Positions 44,749 to 59,000 are shown, counted from the first letter of the stretch. The stretch is 64,000 nucleotides of DNA from Fratercula arctica (GCA_947846985.1 CANTUZ010000002.1:156607889-156671888); one strand, 5' to 3'. The notes: generated by a model not told the origin, from the sequence alone. Translations and numbers: made by a program.

Positions 44749-46660
44749 CATTTATTAGGCCAGCAGTTTAATTGCCCAAAGGAAAGAACAGTACACTAAT
44801 ACGACAGCAAAAATATGGCTGTTAGTAGCTTAGACATGAGCCTCAGACATCATTACTGTCATTTCTTGAATAATGTGGTCTAAGCTGGAAAATGAGCATC
44901 GGCGTATCTGTTTTATTTTCAACATTAGACTTCAGTCTTTGATGCTGGTGACCCTCAGGACTAGGCTCTGGTCTCTGTCACACTGAGACCTGTCCTAGAA
45001 ATTCTCCCTCTGTCATTCTCAGTCAGATCCCACCCCATGGTGAAGTTCATGGGAAGAACCTAGGGTTTCTCCTTAAATCTCTGTGCAAGGAGTCCCTGTT
45101 TCACTGCACTAGGATGGGACAAAGGTCCTCTGTGTTCTGCTCTCCTTGGACGCACCCTGATCTCTTGCACCAGGGATATTTTTACGGTTTCTTTACCAGC
45201 TCTGATCTTCAGCAGCCTGAATGCTCTGAATCCAAAATGGCCATCCCAGAGCTCGTATTTTCAAAATAGATCTTCTTGCTCATGCATTACATACTGCTTC
45301 TAGGTTAGCTCTGCAGACCAGAAGAATGTGAGATGAAGGACAAGACCTTATAGGCCCATTTATTCACATAGAAATGGTGTGGTCTGTGCTTGAGGACCAC
45401 CAGCTCCTCCTCCCTGTGGTGTTACCAGCACACAGGTCCTGCTTCCCACTGCCACCTTGCCAGTGACACATACCTTTCTTTTACATGGCTGGGGTGGAGG
45501 AAAGGAGACACGTGCTAATTGAGAAAGTAGATGTCAGGCTTCCTATTAGCTCTGTGGATGAGTGGATGCAAAATGGGAGGACAACCCTTGGCATAGCTTC
45601 TGGTGCATCAGTTGCAACTGGGCTGCTGCTTAGAGTAAACATCAATGTAAACATTTTCTGCAGAAGTGGTTTCACATGTAAATGTCAGCTAAGAGAAGAG
45701 AAAACCCCTGCCATTACCTTTCCAACCAATACATTTCTTATCACTGAAGCATACTGGAGCCAGTTTTTCTCCAGTGAGTTGTTAGTACCACGGCATGTTC
45801 ACTTGGGAGACCTGAGCAGTAGAAATGTGTTTCTGCATGGCGAACTGTAGTATCTGTTTGCAAAATCCCTGGTGGCACAGCAGAACTGATGAGTGACACA
45901 AGGACAGCAGACTGGATCAGTATGGGACTGAAATTCAGATGATGTAACTGTTTTAAATCAGTCACTTATTTTGCTTTAGTTCCAGTTGGCAAGTTGTCTG
46001 TCTTCATCTTGATAACCCAGAGGAAGCTAGATTAGTTCCCAGGAGACATAAATCTTTCTGGCTATGATAAATTAAAGCTTCTTGTGAGCAGGCTGAAAAT
46101 AATGCAATCCCTATGTAAAAACATCTAGGAGAAATGCTGTATATCTTGAAAAGCTGTTAACTTCACTAGCATCTTTGTATTCAAGTTTTTCGCCTGTACA
46201 TTTGTCATAGAGCAAGGTCATTCCTTAATTCAGAGCTTTTACTATTTCTTTTTCAAAGCTTCCCTGAAATCCCCAGTGGCAGAAAAGAAGGTGCAACGCA
46301 CCTCCCCTGTTTGTTCCTCTGGTGATGAGGAACCTGAGGACACCAGCACTTTGTAAGATTCAGCCTCACGACTGTCTTTGGCCTGGACGATGTGACAGGA
46401 GAGGTCACATCTGACCTGTGCACCTCCACCCAAATGAGAGCTCAGCACTTGCAGCTACATTTTCGACTCCATCACTTGGTAAAAAGAGGTCCAAGGGAAC
46501 ATATGAAAAGAGGTCAAGAAGTTGACCATGTTTTCCAAAAAGGAAGGTGGTTTACATTGAGGTGCTTGGTAGGGAAGCCATCCTAGGATCTCTTTCTCTA
46601 TATGATCCCTTAAGCATGGCTTGGAATCCTGTGTTCTAGTTCTGGCCCATCTTAAAACAC

Positions 46661-46920
46661 CATATATATGTGTGTGTGTATATACATATTGTATATGCAT
46701 ATATACAAATACATATACATGCATGCATATGTGTATGTATATGCACATATAAAATACTATATGCATGCATTATAAAATGTTGTATATAATATTATATATA
46801 AAACCATATATGAACAGGTCCATAATATATATGTGTATATTTACATGTACATGTTCCTACAGTGCGGTCTGTGATGCATAAAATATAGTGTGTATATAGT
46901 GTGTGTTTATATGTATAGTC
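46661..46920 (+). repeat. TA/TG-rich microsatellite region
   Basis: About 260 bp of alternating purine-pyrimidine sequence with runs of TATATA, TGTGTG and CATGCATG. Such sequence can adopt cruciform or Z-like forms. The region may fall within a long CCN4 3'UTR if distal poly-A signals are used. Confidence 0.85.
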
Positions 46921-49518
46921 AATTTTTCACTGTCTTACATGTACACATAAGGCCACAAGAAAACAGGATCAGAAGACATAGCCAAAAACTGTGGCACTTA
47001 ATAGGCTTGCTCTGCTTTGCAATTAGCTAACGCTGTAACCACTGTAATCAAAAGCTGTCGTGGCTGAAACACACAGTTTTCATTGCGAGATGAAAGAAGC
47101 TATTGTAAGCTAATGCATGACCACAGCTCCAGTGCGTGTCGGTTTTTAGTGAAGTGAATGCCTGGAAACCACAGGTCTCACGCAACGCACCCAAGATGTT
47201 TCTGTTTCTAGCCTGGTTTCCTAAGGGAACAAGTCATACGCAACTGTGCCGTCCATTTGTCTGCCTGTCTGTCTGTCTGTGCCTTTGCGGGAAATGTCAA
47301 AGTAGGCAGAAGAGTAAAGATCTCAGAAACATTGGAAGTCCTGAAATAAAAAATGAAATAAAATAGCAGGAGAGGGGAGAGGCCCACCACATTGCTCCTA
47401 CCAAGCCCATGCACATCCGCCAGGCAGCCAACGCATCTGCAGCATGACCCAACCACAACAGTAACATTAAGGGATTTTGAACAGATGCACCAGTTGGAAA
47501 CGAGCAGCCACAGAGGAGGGAGAGCTGAAGGCATCACGGATGGGGAATAATGGTGGTTACACTGCTGTAAAGGAGTTTCTGGGGACACTGGACACAAATC
47601 TATAGGATACAAAGACTTATTAGCTCTATTCCTTGTGCAACTGCTTGTCTGTCTGGTGACACTGAAAGGGAAAGAGCAACGCTTGTAGCCAGTGGACTTG
47701 ACTTGCAGTTTGTGGTGCATTAGAGATCCTTTGTTTTAATGGATGTTTACAAGAAGATTAGCCGTAAGACTAAGGCAATAGATTAGCCTTTAGGTTTGGT
47801 TCCCTGGCTCCCTGTGTGCTTGGGCAAACCATGTATCTTTGCAAAAGTACTTTTATGCTTACTGTTTAAATACATTAAGGAGCTAGATCTTCAAAGGCTT
47901 TTGTGGATACAGCCCTTTGCTTCGCTTTTACTCAATTCTTTGGAGTCAAAACAACAAAGCCCTACTGTTCATCGCCTCTGTTGAGAGTGAAAACTCCTCC
48001 AGCAGGAACTGATGGTCACTGTATGTTTGTATGGTGCTTCATACAATGGGCCCAGGTCTCTGCTGGGACCTGAAAGTGGTACCATCATTGAAGAAACCAA
48101 CAATAATACCACTGAGGAGATACCAGGCTCTGAGGTGGTGCTAGAACCCTCTGATGCAGCGGTCCAGGGAAATGCTTGAGAAAGGATGGGAGGGACAATT
48201 TTGCAATCCAGGCTAAGCTGAGACAGTTTGACACACTCCTTGCTCATGCCAATTATCCTGTTGGTTTTGCAGGCTGGAACAAGGACTGAAAACGGGATTT
48301 TGAGGGTAGGCTCATGCTGATATGAATGGCAAGACTACAGCTAGCTCCAGTGACCATATCCCTTTGCCTTCTGTAGGGGCTTTACCAGAGGTCAGTAGAG
48401 TGGCTAAAGCTGCCCCGTTTGGGAGCCCCAGAAAGCAGGATAGCCACCCGCTGCAGGATGAAAAGAAGCAAGAATGTGACTTATAAAGAGGCCTTTACAT
48501 TCAGCATGCACACAAGTGGAAACAGGGTGTAGTGCCGTTGCTTTATTTTTGATGTGCTCACTAGGATTGTGCTGAGTATATGTAATACTCCAGGAAGACC
48601 ACAATATTCAGATACACTGTGTCATCTTGGAAATTAAACCCGGAGATTTTTTTTTTTTCCTCCCAGTTTTTTGAAGGAATTTTAAGACAAGCAGTTTATT
48701 AAACTGATGGAGATGGAGTGCTCTCATTAACCACGGGGACATATCCATGCGCATACCTTTTCAAACTGTGACTTTCCAATTTAAGCAGCTCTATAGAGTT
48801 ATTTCTGTAAGCTTCATATGCTGAAATATATGAAAAATTAATGGGAAAAACAGATTGGTTTGGCAGTGTCAGTCTGAGTCATAGCAACTATGTTACACAT
48901 ATTACTTGTGCATACAGCATCATGGTGAGGTTTTATAGGTGGCATGCTGCTGCTACGCTTTGAAGATATTAAATAACCTCTTAAGTGGTAAATGATTAAT
49001 GAATCTGTGACTGACACCTCATTTAGAAGCTTAGGCAAGCAAAAGAAGGTGAAATATGTTTGCCACTGACATTTCTTTTCCTTTTCCAATCTCCTCACCT
49101 GGCCAATGTCCAAGTATGTCTTTGAAATGTGTGACAAAGCCCTGAACTGAAGGACACATAAAAATAAAAATAAAGAGCCAGCAATGTGGTAAAAAAGGAT
49201 GCTATGGGATAATTTCCTTAAGTGTGAATATTTTGGCAGCTTTGGAAATCCAGGTGTTCCCCAACTCACATGTCCTTGTTTGCTGGTCTGTTTCTGGCTC
49301 TAGGGTTTGATTATTTTTTTTCCCCAGCACTCTTACTGGACTTGGGAATAGCCTGTCTAGAAGTCTTTGAGCAAAGTGGAGTGTGTTACTCAACCTGCAT
49401 AAGCTTGTCTTCTTTATCAGCTGTCTTGAGAGGTTGCAGAGTAACCTGTTTGCAGCAGCCACACAGACAGAAATTGTTCAAACAAGGTTATTAAAGACAT
49501 GGGGAAAAACATTTAAAT

Positions 49519-49637
49519 TAAAGAATAATTATTCCATATCCCTGCATTTACAGATCCTCACAGCTAACCCCAGTGATTAATTAAGGAATCATTATTCTAT
49601 ATCCCTGCATTTACAGATCCCCAGAGCTAACCCCAGC
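49519..49637 (+). repeat. 63-bp period tandem duplication
   Basis: Two copies of a roughly 56-bp segment (49519-49574 and 49582-49637) share 'tatccctgcatttacagatc' and 'agctaaccccag' with a few mismatches. The offset is 63 bp. It is a local duplication, not a transposon. Confidence 0.9.
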
Positions 49638-50567
49638 AAGGATTCTACCATCTAATTCTAGGAAAAAATACAATGTAGAGTTTTCCCCCAAATCAAGTTT
49701 GCCTTCCAGCCGGGAGTAGGTTACCTGCCTCAGTAGGAATTTAAACACTTCGAGTGGCCTCCTGTTCTGCTCAGGAGTGGGTCTGTGTTGGGCTTGCTTA
49801 TGGCTACCAGGAAAGCACTCTCTCCCCAGCCTTTTCCTTCAGTGTGGGTTTTTCTTTTGCTGGGAAGGGAAGTCCTCTGCGTTTTTAAGCACATTCCAGC
49901 AGCTGTGCCTCTGGCAATAGCTTCAGCAAGGGTAGCACGTTTTCTTGCTGCCTCTACAGGCACAAAAAGTCCCATTTGGCCTCTGCGTCTTCTACTTGCA
50001 CATATGGGCTTGCACATGAAGGGCTTCCTGGCAGCTCTCTCAGCCACCACATTTGGACTAGTCTGGGAAACCCACCATCTCCTAAATACTTTGCACTTTC
50101 CAAATGAAGTGCTGACCCTGGGGCAACTGTGCTAGTCTCTGCCCCTGTGAGATCTCCTGCCCTGCATGAGCAGCATGGCAAGACTCACCACAGGATCAAA
50201 GTTCAACATTGGCAGCTGGCGATAAAGAATTGTGATTTTCTTTGATTTGGTCACTGGTTATTATTAAAAATAAATGAAAACACAGTGAAATCAATCAATA
50301 GTAATAATTTCCTAGCTGGGGAGATGCAAGCGTAGGCCTGACATAAGGCAAAGGGGTCGGGCTGCATGCATCCCACCAGTGTGCGAGGGGCTGGGTGGCA
50401 CCTTTGGTGGGGCAGGCTCGCCAAGCCCTACAAGCATGTCAGTCATGCCCCACACCAATGACGGGTCCACCACATGGGGTAAAACCACAGCCTGGCAACC
50501 AGACCTTCTCTGCCTATCTTGCTGGGCACAGGGTGCTGACCCTCATGGGAACCTGCACACACACACA

Positions 50568-51065
50568 TGGAATCACAGAATAGTTTGGGTTGGAAGGGAC
50601 CTTCAAGATCATCTAGTTCCAACCCCCCTGCCATGGGCAGGGACACCTCCCACTAGACCAGGTTGCTCAAAGCCCCATCCAACCTGGTCTTGAACACCTC
50701 CAGGGATGGGGCCCGACTTCCCTGGGCAACCTATTCCAGTGCCTCACCACCCTCAGAGTGAAAAATTTCTTCCAAATATCTAATCCAAATCTACTCTCTT
50801 CCAGTTTGAAGCCATTACCCCTTGTCCTATCACTACATGCCCTTGTAAGAAGTCCCTCTCCAGCTTTCTTGTAGGCCCCCTTCAGATACTGGAAAGCTGC
50901 TATAAGGTCTTTCTGGAGCCTTCTCTTCTCCAGGCCGAACAACCCCAACTCTCTCAGCCTGTCCTCATAGCAGAGGTGCTCCACCCCTCTGATCATCTTT
51001 GTGGCCCTCCTCTAGACCAGCTCCAACAGGTCCATGTCCTTCTTATGTTGGTGGCCCCAGAGCTT
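50568..51065 (-). mobile_element. CR1 LINE 3' fragment, long copy
   Basis: The tail 'tggaatcacagaatagtttg' is followed by about 480 bp of CR1 in - orientation. The - strand frame keeps [20 protein letters not shown] and [12 protein letters not shown] of the ORF2 C-terminal region. It is the only CR1 recognised in the interval between CCN4 and NDRG1. Confidence 0.94.
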
Positions 51066-54000
51066 GTACACATGCACACATGCACAGAGCCAAGAGCTGC
51101 AAAGTCCAGGTCTTCTGAGTGCCATCGCTCATGTAGGCTTCGCCTGGAGCCACCCTAGCCCTCCCTGAGTGCAGCCGCCCTGCAAACAGACCTTCCCTCC
51201 CCCAGCCCCCTTCGCGTACTGACCCTGACCTGAATACCATAATCCACTTCAGCCATAAGCAATTGCAGAGAGTGGCGGGTCAGACAAGGATATTTTTTTC
51301 CAGCTCTGCTGCAGGTCACAGCTCAGTGTGGTGGTGCTGCTTGGGAAGGAAGAGCTGCCTGCTATCGCCTTTCTCAACCCCTGGGCTCTTCTGGAGATGC
51401 ACACTCGTGTCTGCATCTGGTGCCTGATGTACATCCCACAGCCACCAGCGCCAAAAACATGCAAGGTGGGGGGCTGCCTCTTTAATTACATCCAAATAAC
51501 GACTCTCCTCCAGCCCCAGGAGGTGCTGGGTGAGAAAACGATCCCCACACTGAGTTGCAGGGAACAGACATTGAACTGTTTGGCGGTTGCAATCAGAAGG
51601 CTTTTTTTCCCTTTCTTTCTTTCCTTTTTTTTTTTCCCCCAGCACTGGTCAGCAGCTGTGTTGTTTATAAAATGAATGGAGCCCTTAATGAAGCAATAGA
51701 TAGAAACAGCGAGAGGCTGTGTCTGTCTGTTACAAAGGGCTGAGGGGGAAGGGTTGATCCCCTAAAATACCCTGACATCCTTTCTCTCAGTTATTTAAAC
51801 ATTAGGCGTAGGGGTGATCAGCTATCAACATAAAGCCTATATTTGGCTCAGTGGAAACACTAAATCCACACATCAAAACAGCTGTTCATATACACAGACC
51901 GGGAGAGTCTTTGAGTTACAGTGAATGCGAAATAGTGCAAAATAGTGCAAAAAAAGCAGACAGCATGTGGGAAGGGGGAGGACCAAGTTGCAAGCAGCGC
52001 TTGCAAGCCACTGCTCAATGTATTGTCTTGGTAGAAACAACAGACGGCGTTACCGGCACATTGAGGATTGCAACAGGCACTCTGCCCAAGATGCAAAAAC
52101 AGACAGGAAGAGGATTCTAGCACTGGAGAGAAAAAAAATAAGCAGCTTTGCTATAAACTGTTTTCTCTCCAGCTCAGTCCATCGCTTGCAACACAAGACA
52201 TTAATCACAAACCCCCAAAACACATCTAGGCTAAAGTTTCCAGCTGTTTAGTCTCTCGAGACTTTTAAAGAGGGAAGCAGCATCCTTCAGCACAAAAGTC
52301 CTGCTGCGACGGCGTGATACTGGCACATCCTCTCTCACTCCTCCTCTGCAAGGACAGGGAGGGGAAAGACATCTTGAAGTTTAGCCAGATTTTTGTACAG
52401 TAGATGTCGAGGCCCAGGCTGAGGTGGGAAGGACTTGGATTTCAGCAACGACATCCTTTCTGCTAGCGGTTTTGAAGAGCACCACTACAGTGAAGGTTTG
52501 GTATTGAGATATATTAATGCAATCAGTAAGTTTCTTGGTCCCTGAGAGCCCGTTCTCTCCTCTTCCACCTTTTATAACCCCAAAATCACTGTGAGGAGTG
52601 AGCTGTTTCCTTTCTGGAAACCTCCTGTTACCCGATCGCAGTCTCCTCTATGCCACAGGAGGCCCTTTCTCCATGGTGGCCATTCATCCTTTGAGAAAAA
52701 GGTGAAACCCCAGCTCATATTTTCTGGTTTAATGACACTACAGTATCCAGGCTAACTCTGTCTTTAAGAATAATGCAGAACTCAGCATTTGCAAGCCCTA
52801 GGAAGGGTTTTTTATAAAAAATTCTAATAAATCTGCAAGCCACTTGTAACTCTTCAGTTATAGCACAAGTTTAAGATGCCAGGAGACCAGCACTGCAAGA
52901 AAAGAGGTGTCACAACTCCTTGTAAAAGGTAAGACACCACTTCGCTGTGCTGTCCTCCAGCTTTTCTGTACAGGTACACACTGTTCCTTGCCAAATGAAT
53001 ACTTTTTGTTGCAAAGCTGACATTTATAGTGGTCCTAGCAACTCCTTGCTGCTCTGAAGTGCTCGCAGATGCCTTTGTGCTGCAAAGAGGCTTGGATGCA
53101 TTCCTCCCCGTTAAACAAAACTAAACTGCCTGGACTTGACAGGGACACCATGGTGTCCTTGTGGAAGGAATGATTAGCTATTCCCAGAAAAGCTCAGCAA
53201 AGAACCTAACTTTGCCCTTCTTTTGTAAGATGACTTGGCACAGGTTCGTCCCGTTTTCACTGGTGCTGGCACAGGCGGGGGCTGACCAAATCAAGCTCTT
53301 TGCTGGTATCAGTCCAATCACAACTGCTGAATCATCACATCTAGCAAAGCCTTGGCTCAGACATGCCAAATATTTGCTTTTGCCTCTTCCTATCACAGGA
53401 TTTTTTGAGATACGGGAGAAAGGAGCAGCTCAAAATAGTTTCAGCAAAGCCACACACCCACCTGTCCCTGAAAACCCCAGCACGGTAGATCAGTCACCAG
53501 GTAAGAGCACCACCTCCTCCCGACGGTCCCAAGGCAGAAAGCACAGCAAAGCCATTTTGGTGACAAGGCTCTGTTATTTTCTACCCACTCCCCATGCTGA
53601 ACACACACAGGGAGCCTCCAAACCCGCGGAGGGATGCTTCCCCAGAAAGGGCAGATATTGCTCAAGTTACAAAAAGCTCCAGTTTTTTAACAGGAAACCA
53701 CTGGGATAAATAGACGCTTAAGGTGAAAAAGGACAACTGTACTTCTGCTTTAAGGACAGCAATAAAACAATGCTTTAATTCTTTCCTGAACCTTTAGATT
53801 CCTGTCCACCTTGTATGTGGAGAGTCCTTTCAAAACCTATTTGTGAAAGGTTAAGCTTTACTCCACTTTTCTGAAGTTAGACTCTTGCAAGAGATCCAAA
53901 AAGAACAGCTTTTAGAAACTCAGAGTGGCATCTGCAATTTCAGTCAAGAGGCCCAAATTCCTGCAAACATCAGTGGGAACATGTCACACATCAGTGGATT

Positions 54001-54429
54001 TACAGATCAGATTGAGAATAGAAAGGATGCAACGAGCATGACACCAACTCCAGTGAGGAAGTCAGTAGACAGATCCCAGATCTATGTATTACACGGTACT
54101 AGATCTCTGGAGAAAAAGAAAACTTCAAACCGCAAATAAACAGTACTCTGTACCAAGCCCTCAATTTTGCTATGCATTTGTTAGGGCCAAATTATCCTTT
54201 AGTACTTTGAATAGCCAGTCACACCTAATACTGTAGTGTGTTGTGTTTTCTCAGTATAAATAGCAGGCTGGAGTGGAAAAAAAAAAAAAAAAAAGAGCTC
54301 TGAGCACAAAAGTAGGGAAGGGCAGAGATATGCGCAAAAGAAAAAAGATTTCATTCATACAAAGGAGTGGCAAGAATACACTCCCACTGAGAAAGACTAT
54401 TGTGCTCCTGGTAAAACATTAAGACACCA
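51066..54429. other. Intergenic sequence between CCN4 and NDRG1
   Basis: No gene is recognised. The 182-codon + strand frame at 53161-53709 has no domain that I know and no splice or synteny support. A poly-A run lies at about 54278-54295. Confidence 0.5.
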
Positions 54430-56021
54430 GACATTGCAAAGTTACAAATTTATTTGTTTTGAAATAAATACAAATACTTCATTAAGAAACTTTTCTTGAT
54501 AGACTTTACACAATAGCTTTATTCTTTCTGGAAATTGTCTTTTCTTCCCACAAACTGTTACAGATATTCTACACACGAGCTGAAGTTAGTCAATATAATC
54601 TGGACCGTGTTCTTCTGAACAAGCAATCCCAAAGTATTAACATTTGCTATTTAACTGCTCGGCATTTGAGTTTTCTTGTTTGTGTGAGGACTGCAATGCA
54701 GCAGGTACGCACTGGAGCTTGGGAAATCCTGTCCCACTACCTATGCAAGGACAAACTTCAGAACACCCAACTGTGAGAATCTGACCGGCGAAAAGGTATC
54801 AAGCCACTAACATCAATGAAAGTAACCCGTGGTATCCGGAGGCTACGTAAAGATGCAGAACCAGCAGACCATTACATTTATGCAGTCATTGAACACTGTA
54901 TTTCACAGATACAGTGCTGCCGCTCCACCACTTTGTGGAATACACTTCTCAGCACCAGTGAGATCTCATCAGAGTTTCAAATCTAGTAATTAGTGGCAGT
55001 TGAATGTACAGTATCTAATTACATGCCATCCCACAGTTATTCATCTCTCCTGACAAAGAACAGCTGGATCTGGCTTTGCTTACAGAATTCCAAATTTATC
55101 ACAATTGTGCTGGACACAAAAACTTGAGCTGCAAAGATAAGAAGCTGTCTGAAGGAAAAATCAAGCTGTCGCTGCTTCTCTGGCATGTACAGCTACCCTA
55201 CTTGTTACAACTACACCAGCTTTTGCAGTGTGGTAAACCCTTTGGCCCAAGATCCCAAAGAGGAAATGCTACCTTGCTTATTAAATTTAAATCCTGTCCT
55301 CATTTGAACTAAGCGGGTTTTAGGGTCTAGGAGGGGGGAAGGAAAGGAAGACTGGAATTAAATCCCAAAAAAGTGAAATAGAAAAGCTTAAAGATTTAGT
55401 TCGTCTCAAAGTCACATTAAAATCGCCTATTTTAGTAGTATATTATTGTACATAGGAAAACAGGCTTGAATACTAATGAATTAGAAGGCCTATAAATGCA
55501 CGATACATTAACTTCTCTATCATTTGAAGTCAAGCTATATACAATGAATTCAACTCCAGCTTCAACATGAGGCCATAACACATTTGTTTTGTTTCCTTCT
55601 TTAAAAGCCAACCATAATAGTGATTTTTTTGTCTCCCCCTCTTTGAAACTCGTCTCAAATTGTGCCAGTTTACTTCAAAAGAATAAGAGATAAAGGGGCA
55701 TGTAACAGCTTTGATTTTAAAGGAGGATCTTAAGCAAGTCTGGTTTGACTCTGAAGTGTTTACAGCCACATCAGCTTTTGGCAAGTATCCTTTAGAATTT
55801 GGCATCGATTGAAGGAGGGCACAATAGCAGCAACTGTCTGAGTTACAAGAATAACGACAGAGCAAATGAGATGCTTCTTTTCTTTGGTCCCTGTCAGACC
55901 CTGGTGAACAGAGTTCATCCTACAGAATAGCTTGAGATTAATACCAGTTATGTTTTTGTGATACACAGGGGGCATCCATTAATTTTTCACACTGTGACCA
56001 GTTTAAACCTCCCACAGCCAT
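54430..56021 (-). other. NDRG1: NDRG1 3' untranslated region
   Basis: From the stop codon (56022-56024) the - strand runs about 1.6 kb to the poly-A signal near 54450. This is similar to the human NDRG1 3'UTR length as remembered. No coding sequence or transposon is recognised in it. The exact cleavage point is inferred. Confidence 0.7.
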
Positions 56022-59000
56022 CTAACAGGACACTTCCATGGACTTGGGGCTTGATTGTTCAGCGTTGCTTGCCGAGTTCGGTGTCAGCTCGATGCGTGTG
56101 TCTGTGTGGGAGCGGTTCCTGGCACCGTCCCCCGTGTGGGATCGGCTCCTTGTTCCCTCCCCGGTGTGAGACCGGCTCCTTGTGCCTTCCCCGGTGTGAG
56201 ACCGGCTCCTCTGTCCTTCCAAAGAGGTTACGCTGGAGCCAGAAGCCGTGCGGGACCTCATCAGCCTGGTCATGCTAGCAGAGGGGACTGGAAGAAGAGC
56301 CTTTCATTAATGCCTTGCTTCATGGGCTTGGAAGGGAGCCCTTGCCTTCTGCTCCAGCCCTCACCACCCCTGGAGAAGCCTTCAGGGTTGAATATATACT
56401 TTTCGTGGTAGCTTCAAGTGTAGAAGAAGTACCACTGCTCCAGGCATACAGTTAAGGAGCCCAAAATTGGTGGCCAGGGCTGGGGGATTCAAGACAGAGC
56501 TTTATGGCACGTTGCTGTGGCTGCAACAAACCAGAGGAAAACTAAAGAGACTCATCAGATCTCCCGTTACTTTCAGATATTTAACCTTTGCGGGCAGCCC
56601 AGGCTGGCAACGCGTCTACACAACAGCAGTTGTCAGAAGCGCATACAGGAAGGACAAACAACTACAAATTAAAGAAGTCTCTGAACTACAACTTAAATGT
56701 TGTGTGCAGCATATGAATCACCTCCTGTGATACAATTAGGGGACACTATTACAAACATCCACCTTAAAAATATTAAGATAAAGTAAAGCAGGTATTTGTG
56801 GGTATAAGCTGTCTACAAAGCTCTCTAGTATTTTGTAACATAATTTGGTCTGAAAACCCTTCGCTCAGACACCACAGGTTGGGTTTTTTTTCCCTTACAA
56901 ATGCATATCCAACAGGGAAAAGATCACACATCTGGGATCATAAGACTCTCTGGGTGCTCTGATGCCCAACAAACTTTGGTAGCCAGGTGAACCATTCCAT
57001 AGAACTGATACTTACTGTATCCCATTCCCTGAACAAAGTATTTGAAAGCTTCTGCGAGCTTGGCAGGCTGCAAAAGAAAGAGAGTATTCTTGTATGCAGT
57101 GCCCAGGGAGTTAGTTGCATTACAATGTTATAGATGCCATAGATGCCCCCTTGTAACAGGGACATCTTAAATATTCTCTGGGTTCTGCTGAGTGTCTGAA
57201 AATTTCAGTAACATGAGAGGATTCCACCATTCCCCTCCCCCGTCTGCTCCCCTGCCCCGTTATTTTACCAAATGGACAGATGCATTTGAGAATGAGATTT
57301 CTAGACTACAAGTGATCTAAGCCTAGAGCAAACTTTGCTCGTGCAGTTACTGAGGCAGATGAGCCCATGTAAAACTACTGGCCTCACCAACTATACGAGG
57401 CAGTTCATACAGGGTCAATAACTGAGCAATTCCTAATCAGCAGAGAACAAATCTAGCTAGTCAGAGCTGATAGTTATGTTTATAAGGCAAAAAAGCTCAG
57501 CAGGAATACACAAGCACAGCTGCCTGTGACTGACATTCTTGCAATGAGGCACTCATTATTTCTCTCAGCTGCTGACACAGTGGCCAAATAAGCCTCACAA
57601 TCTCAATTGTTGCACACGCCAATATTGCCTATATTTTTTCTATAATTCTATCTGAATCAGTGCGAAGAATGGACTCCGTATAACAGAAGCAATGCACATA
57701 CTCCTGTGTGGCTTTAAAAAAGTCTTTTCCCCCCTCCCCACTGTTAGAGCACCCACACTGCCTGTACAGGGACTTCTCAGCTGCAGGTAATTACAAATTC
57801 ATTTTTTTCCTGACGTTTATGAACGCATTATATTGCTTAGAAATCTGTTTAGAAAACATCACGTTCTACAGCTGACTTACCGGCCAGCTCTTTAAGTGAA
57901 GCAACACTAGAGCATAGGTAAAGTTTAACTTTCCCAGCCTGCTTTTATTAGCAGCCTTGGAATTTATGCCTAAATACATTTCTGAAACTCCAGTCCATTC
58001 TCAGTCAAGCCGAGTCAGTGTATGCAAGAACACAGCGTTGTTACTTCCTGCCTCCCACTTTCCTGATCTATACTATAAATAGCCCCAATAAAATATGTTT
58101 TTAAAACACTAGTGCTCAAGCCCTAATCCATGTTAGCTTAGTAGATAGGCATAAAATAATACCTCCGCATTCCCACCTCAGACCTTGACTCGCTTAAGAC
58201 TTAATTAGTGGAAATAATATCCCCGCCCAATCTTAATTTTGCACTTCATTGGTCTTTAAAGAAAAAAAGAAAGCTCAGATGACCGATTGACATCATTATT
58301 CATGAAATCATAACCATCCTTTTGGCTGACATTTGGGAACAGCAAGTACCCTACAGGAAAACACCCATTTATTGCCGTCTGACACACTGCAGAACAGGAT
58401 TAGTAGGATTCCCATCAGCCAAATCCTACCTGGGAAACTTGAGGGAGCCCACCGCAGTCAGCCATCTGAAACGGGGATGAGAACAGCCAGTTAGCGTCAT
58501 GCCAGAGGAACTCATTTATGCTCAGGATATATTAAAATTACCTTTTTAGCTATCTGGCAGAAAAACATTTCCTTTTATTTTGCGAGTAACATACGTGTAG
58601 ATGAAGGCACCAAAGCAAGCAGATAAACATTTATAAAAGCTACGTCTGCACCCCAGAAAACCCCAAAGTGTCTTGACCCTGAGGCAAAGCATCAGCTGGA
58701 GCCACAAATAAATGTTTTTTGCTAGGCAGTGATGACCAGTTTCTAAGAAACTAGCCTATTAGTCCTGGTTACAAGTTCAGCTCTGAATTACAATAACGTG
58801 ACTCGGTACTGACCTGAATGTCAAACAGGGGAGAGAGAACAAACACCTAAACCTCAGCGGTGAGAGGGAAAAATGATTTGCTGAGATTGCGGATGGCAAG
58901 CATCAGCCTGACTCGCCAAGGGAAGCAGGGAAAGCCAAATTAGAAAAGCTATCTTGAGTGCATGCAATATTTTTGGAGCACTTCATTTTTCCTGCCACTC

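Larger units (their letters stand above)
44473..50567. other. CCN4 3'UTR and downstream sequence
   Basis: No further coding exon is recognised. The first part must be CCN4 3'UTR: a proximal AATAAA is at 44525-44530 and further candidates lie at about 47346-47362 and 49159-49170. The human transcript, from memory, has a 3'UTR of several kilobases, so the distal signals may be the main ones. A 17-bp-period duplication (44716-44748), a TA/TG microsatellite and a 63-bp duplication lie here. Confidence 0.55.

Noticed and set aside
53161..53709. 182-codon + strand frame between CCN4 and NDRG1
   Set aside because: No known domain or signal, no synteny support; judged a chance frame, though I cannot run a database search.
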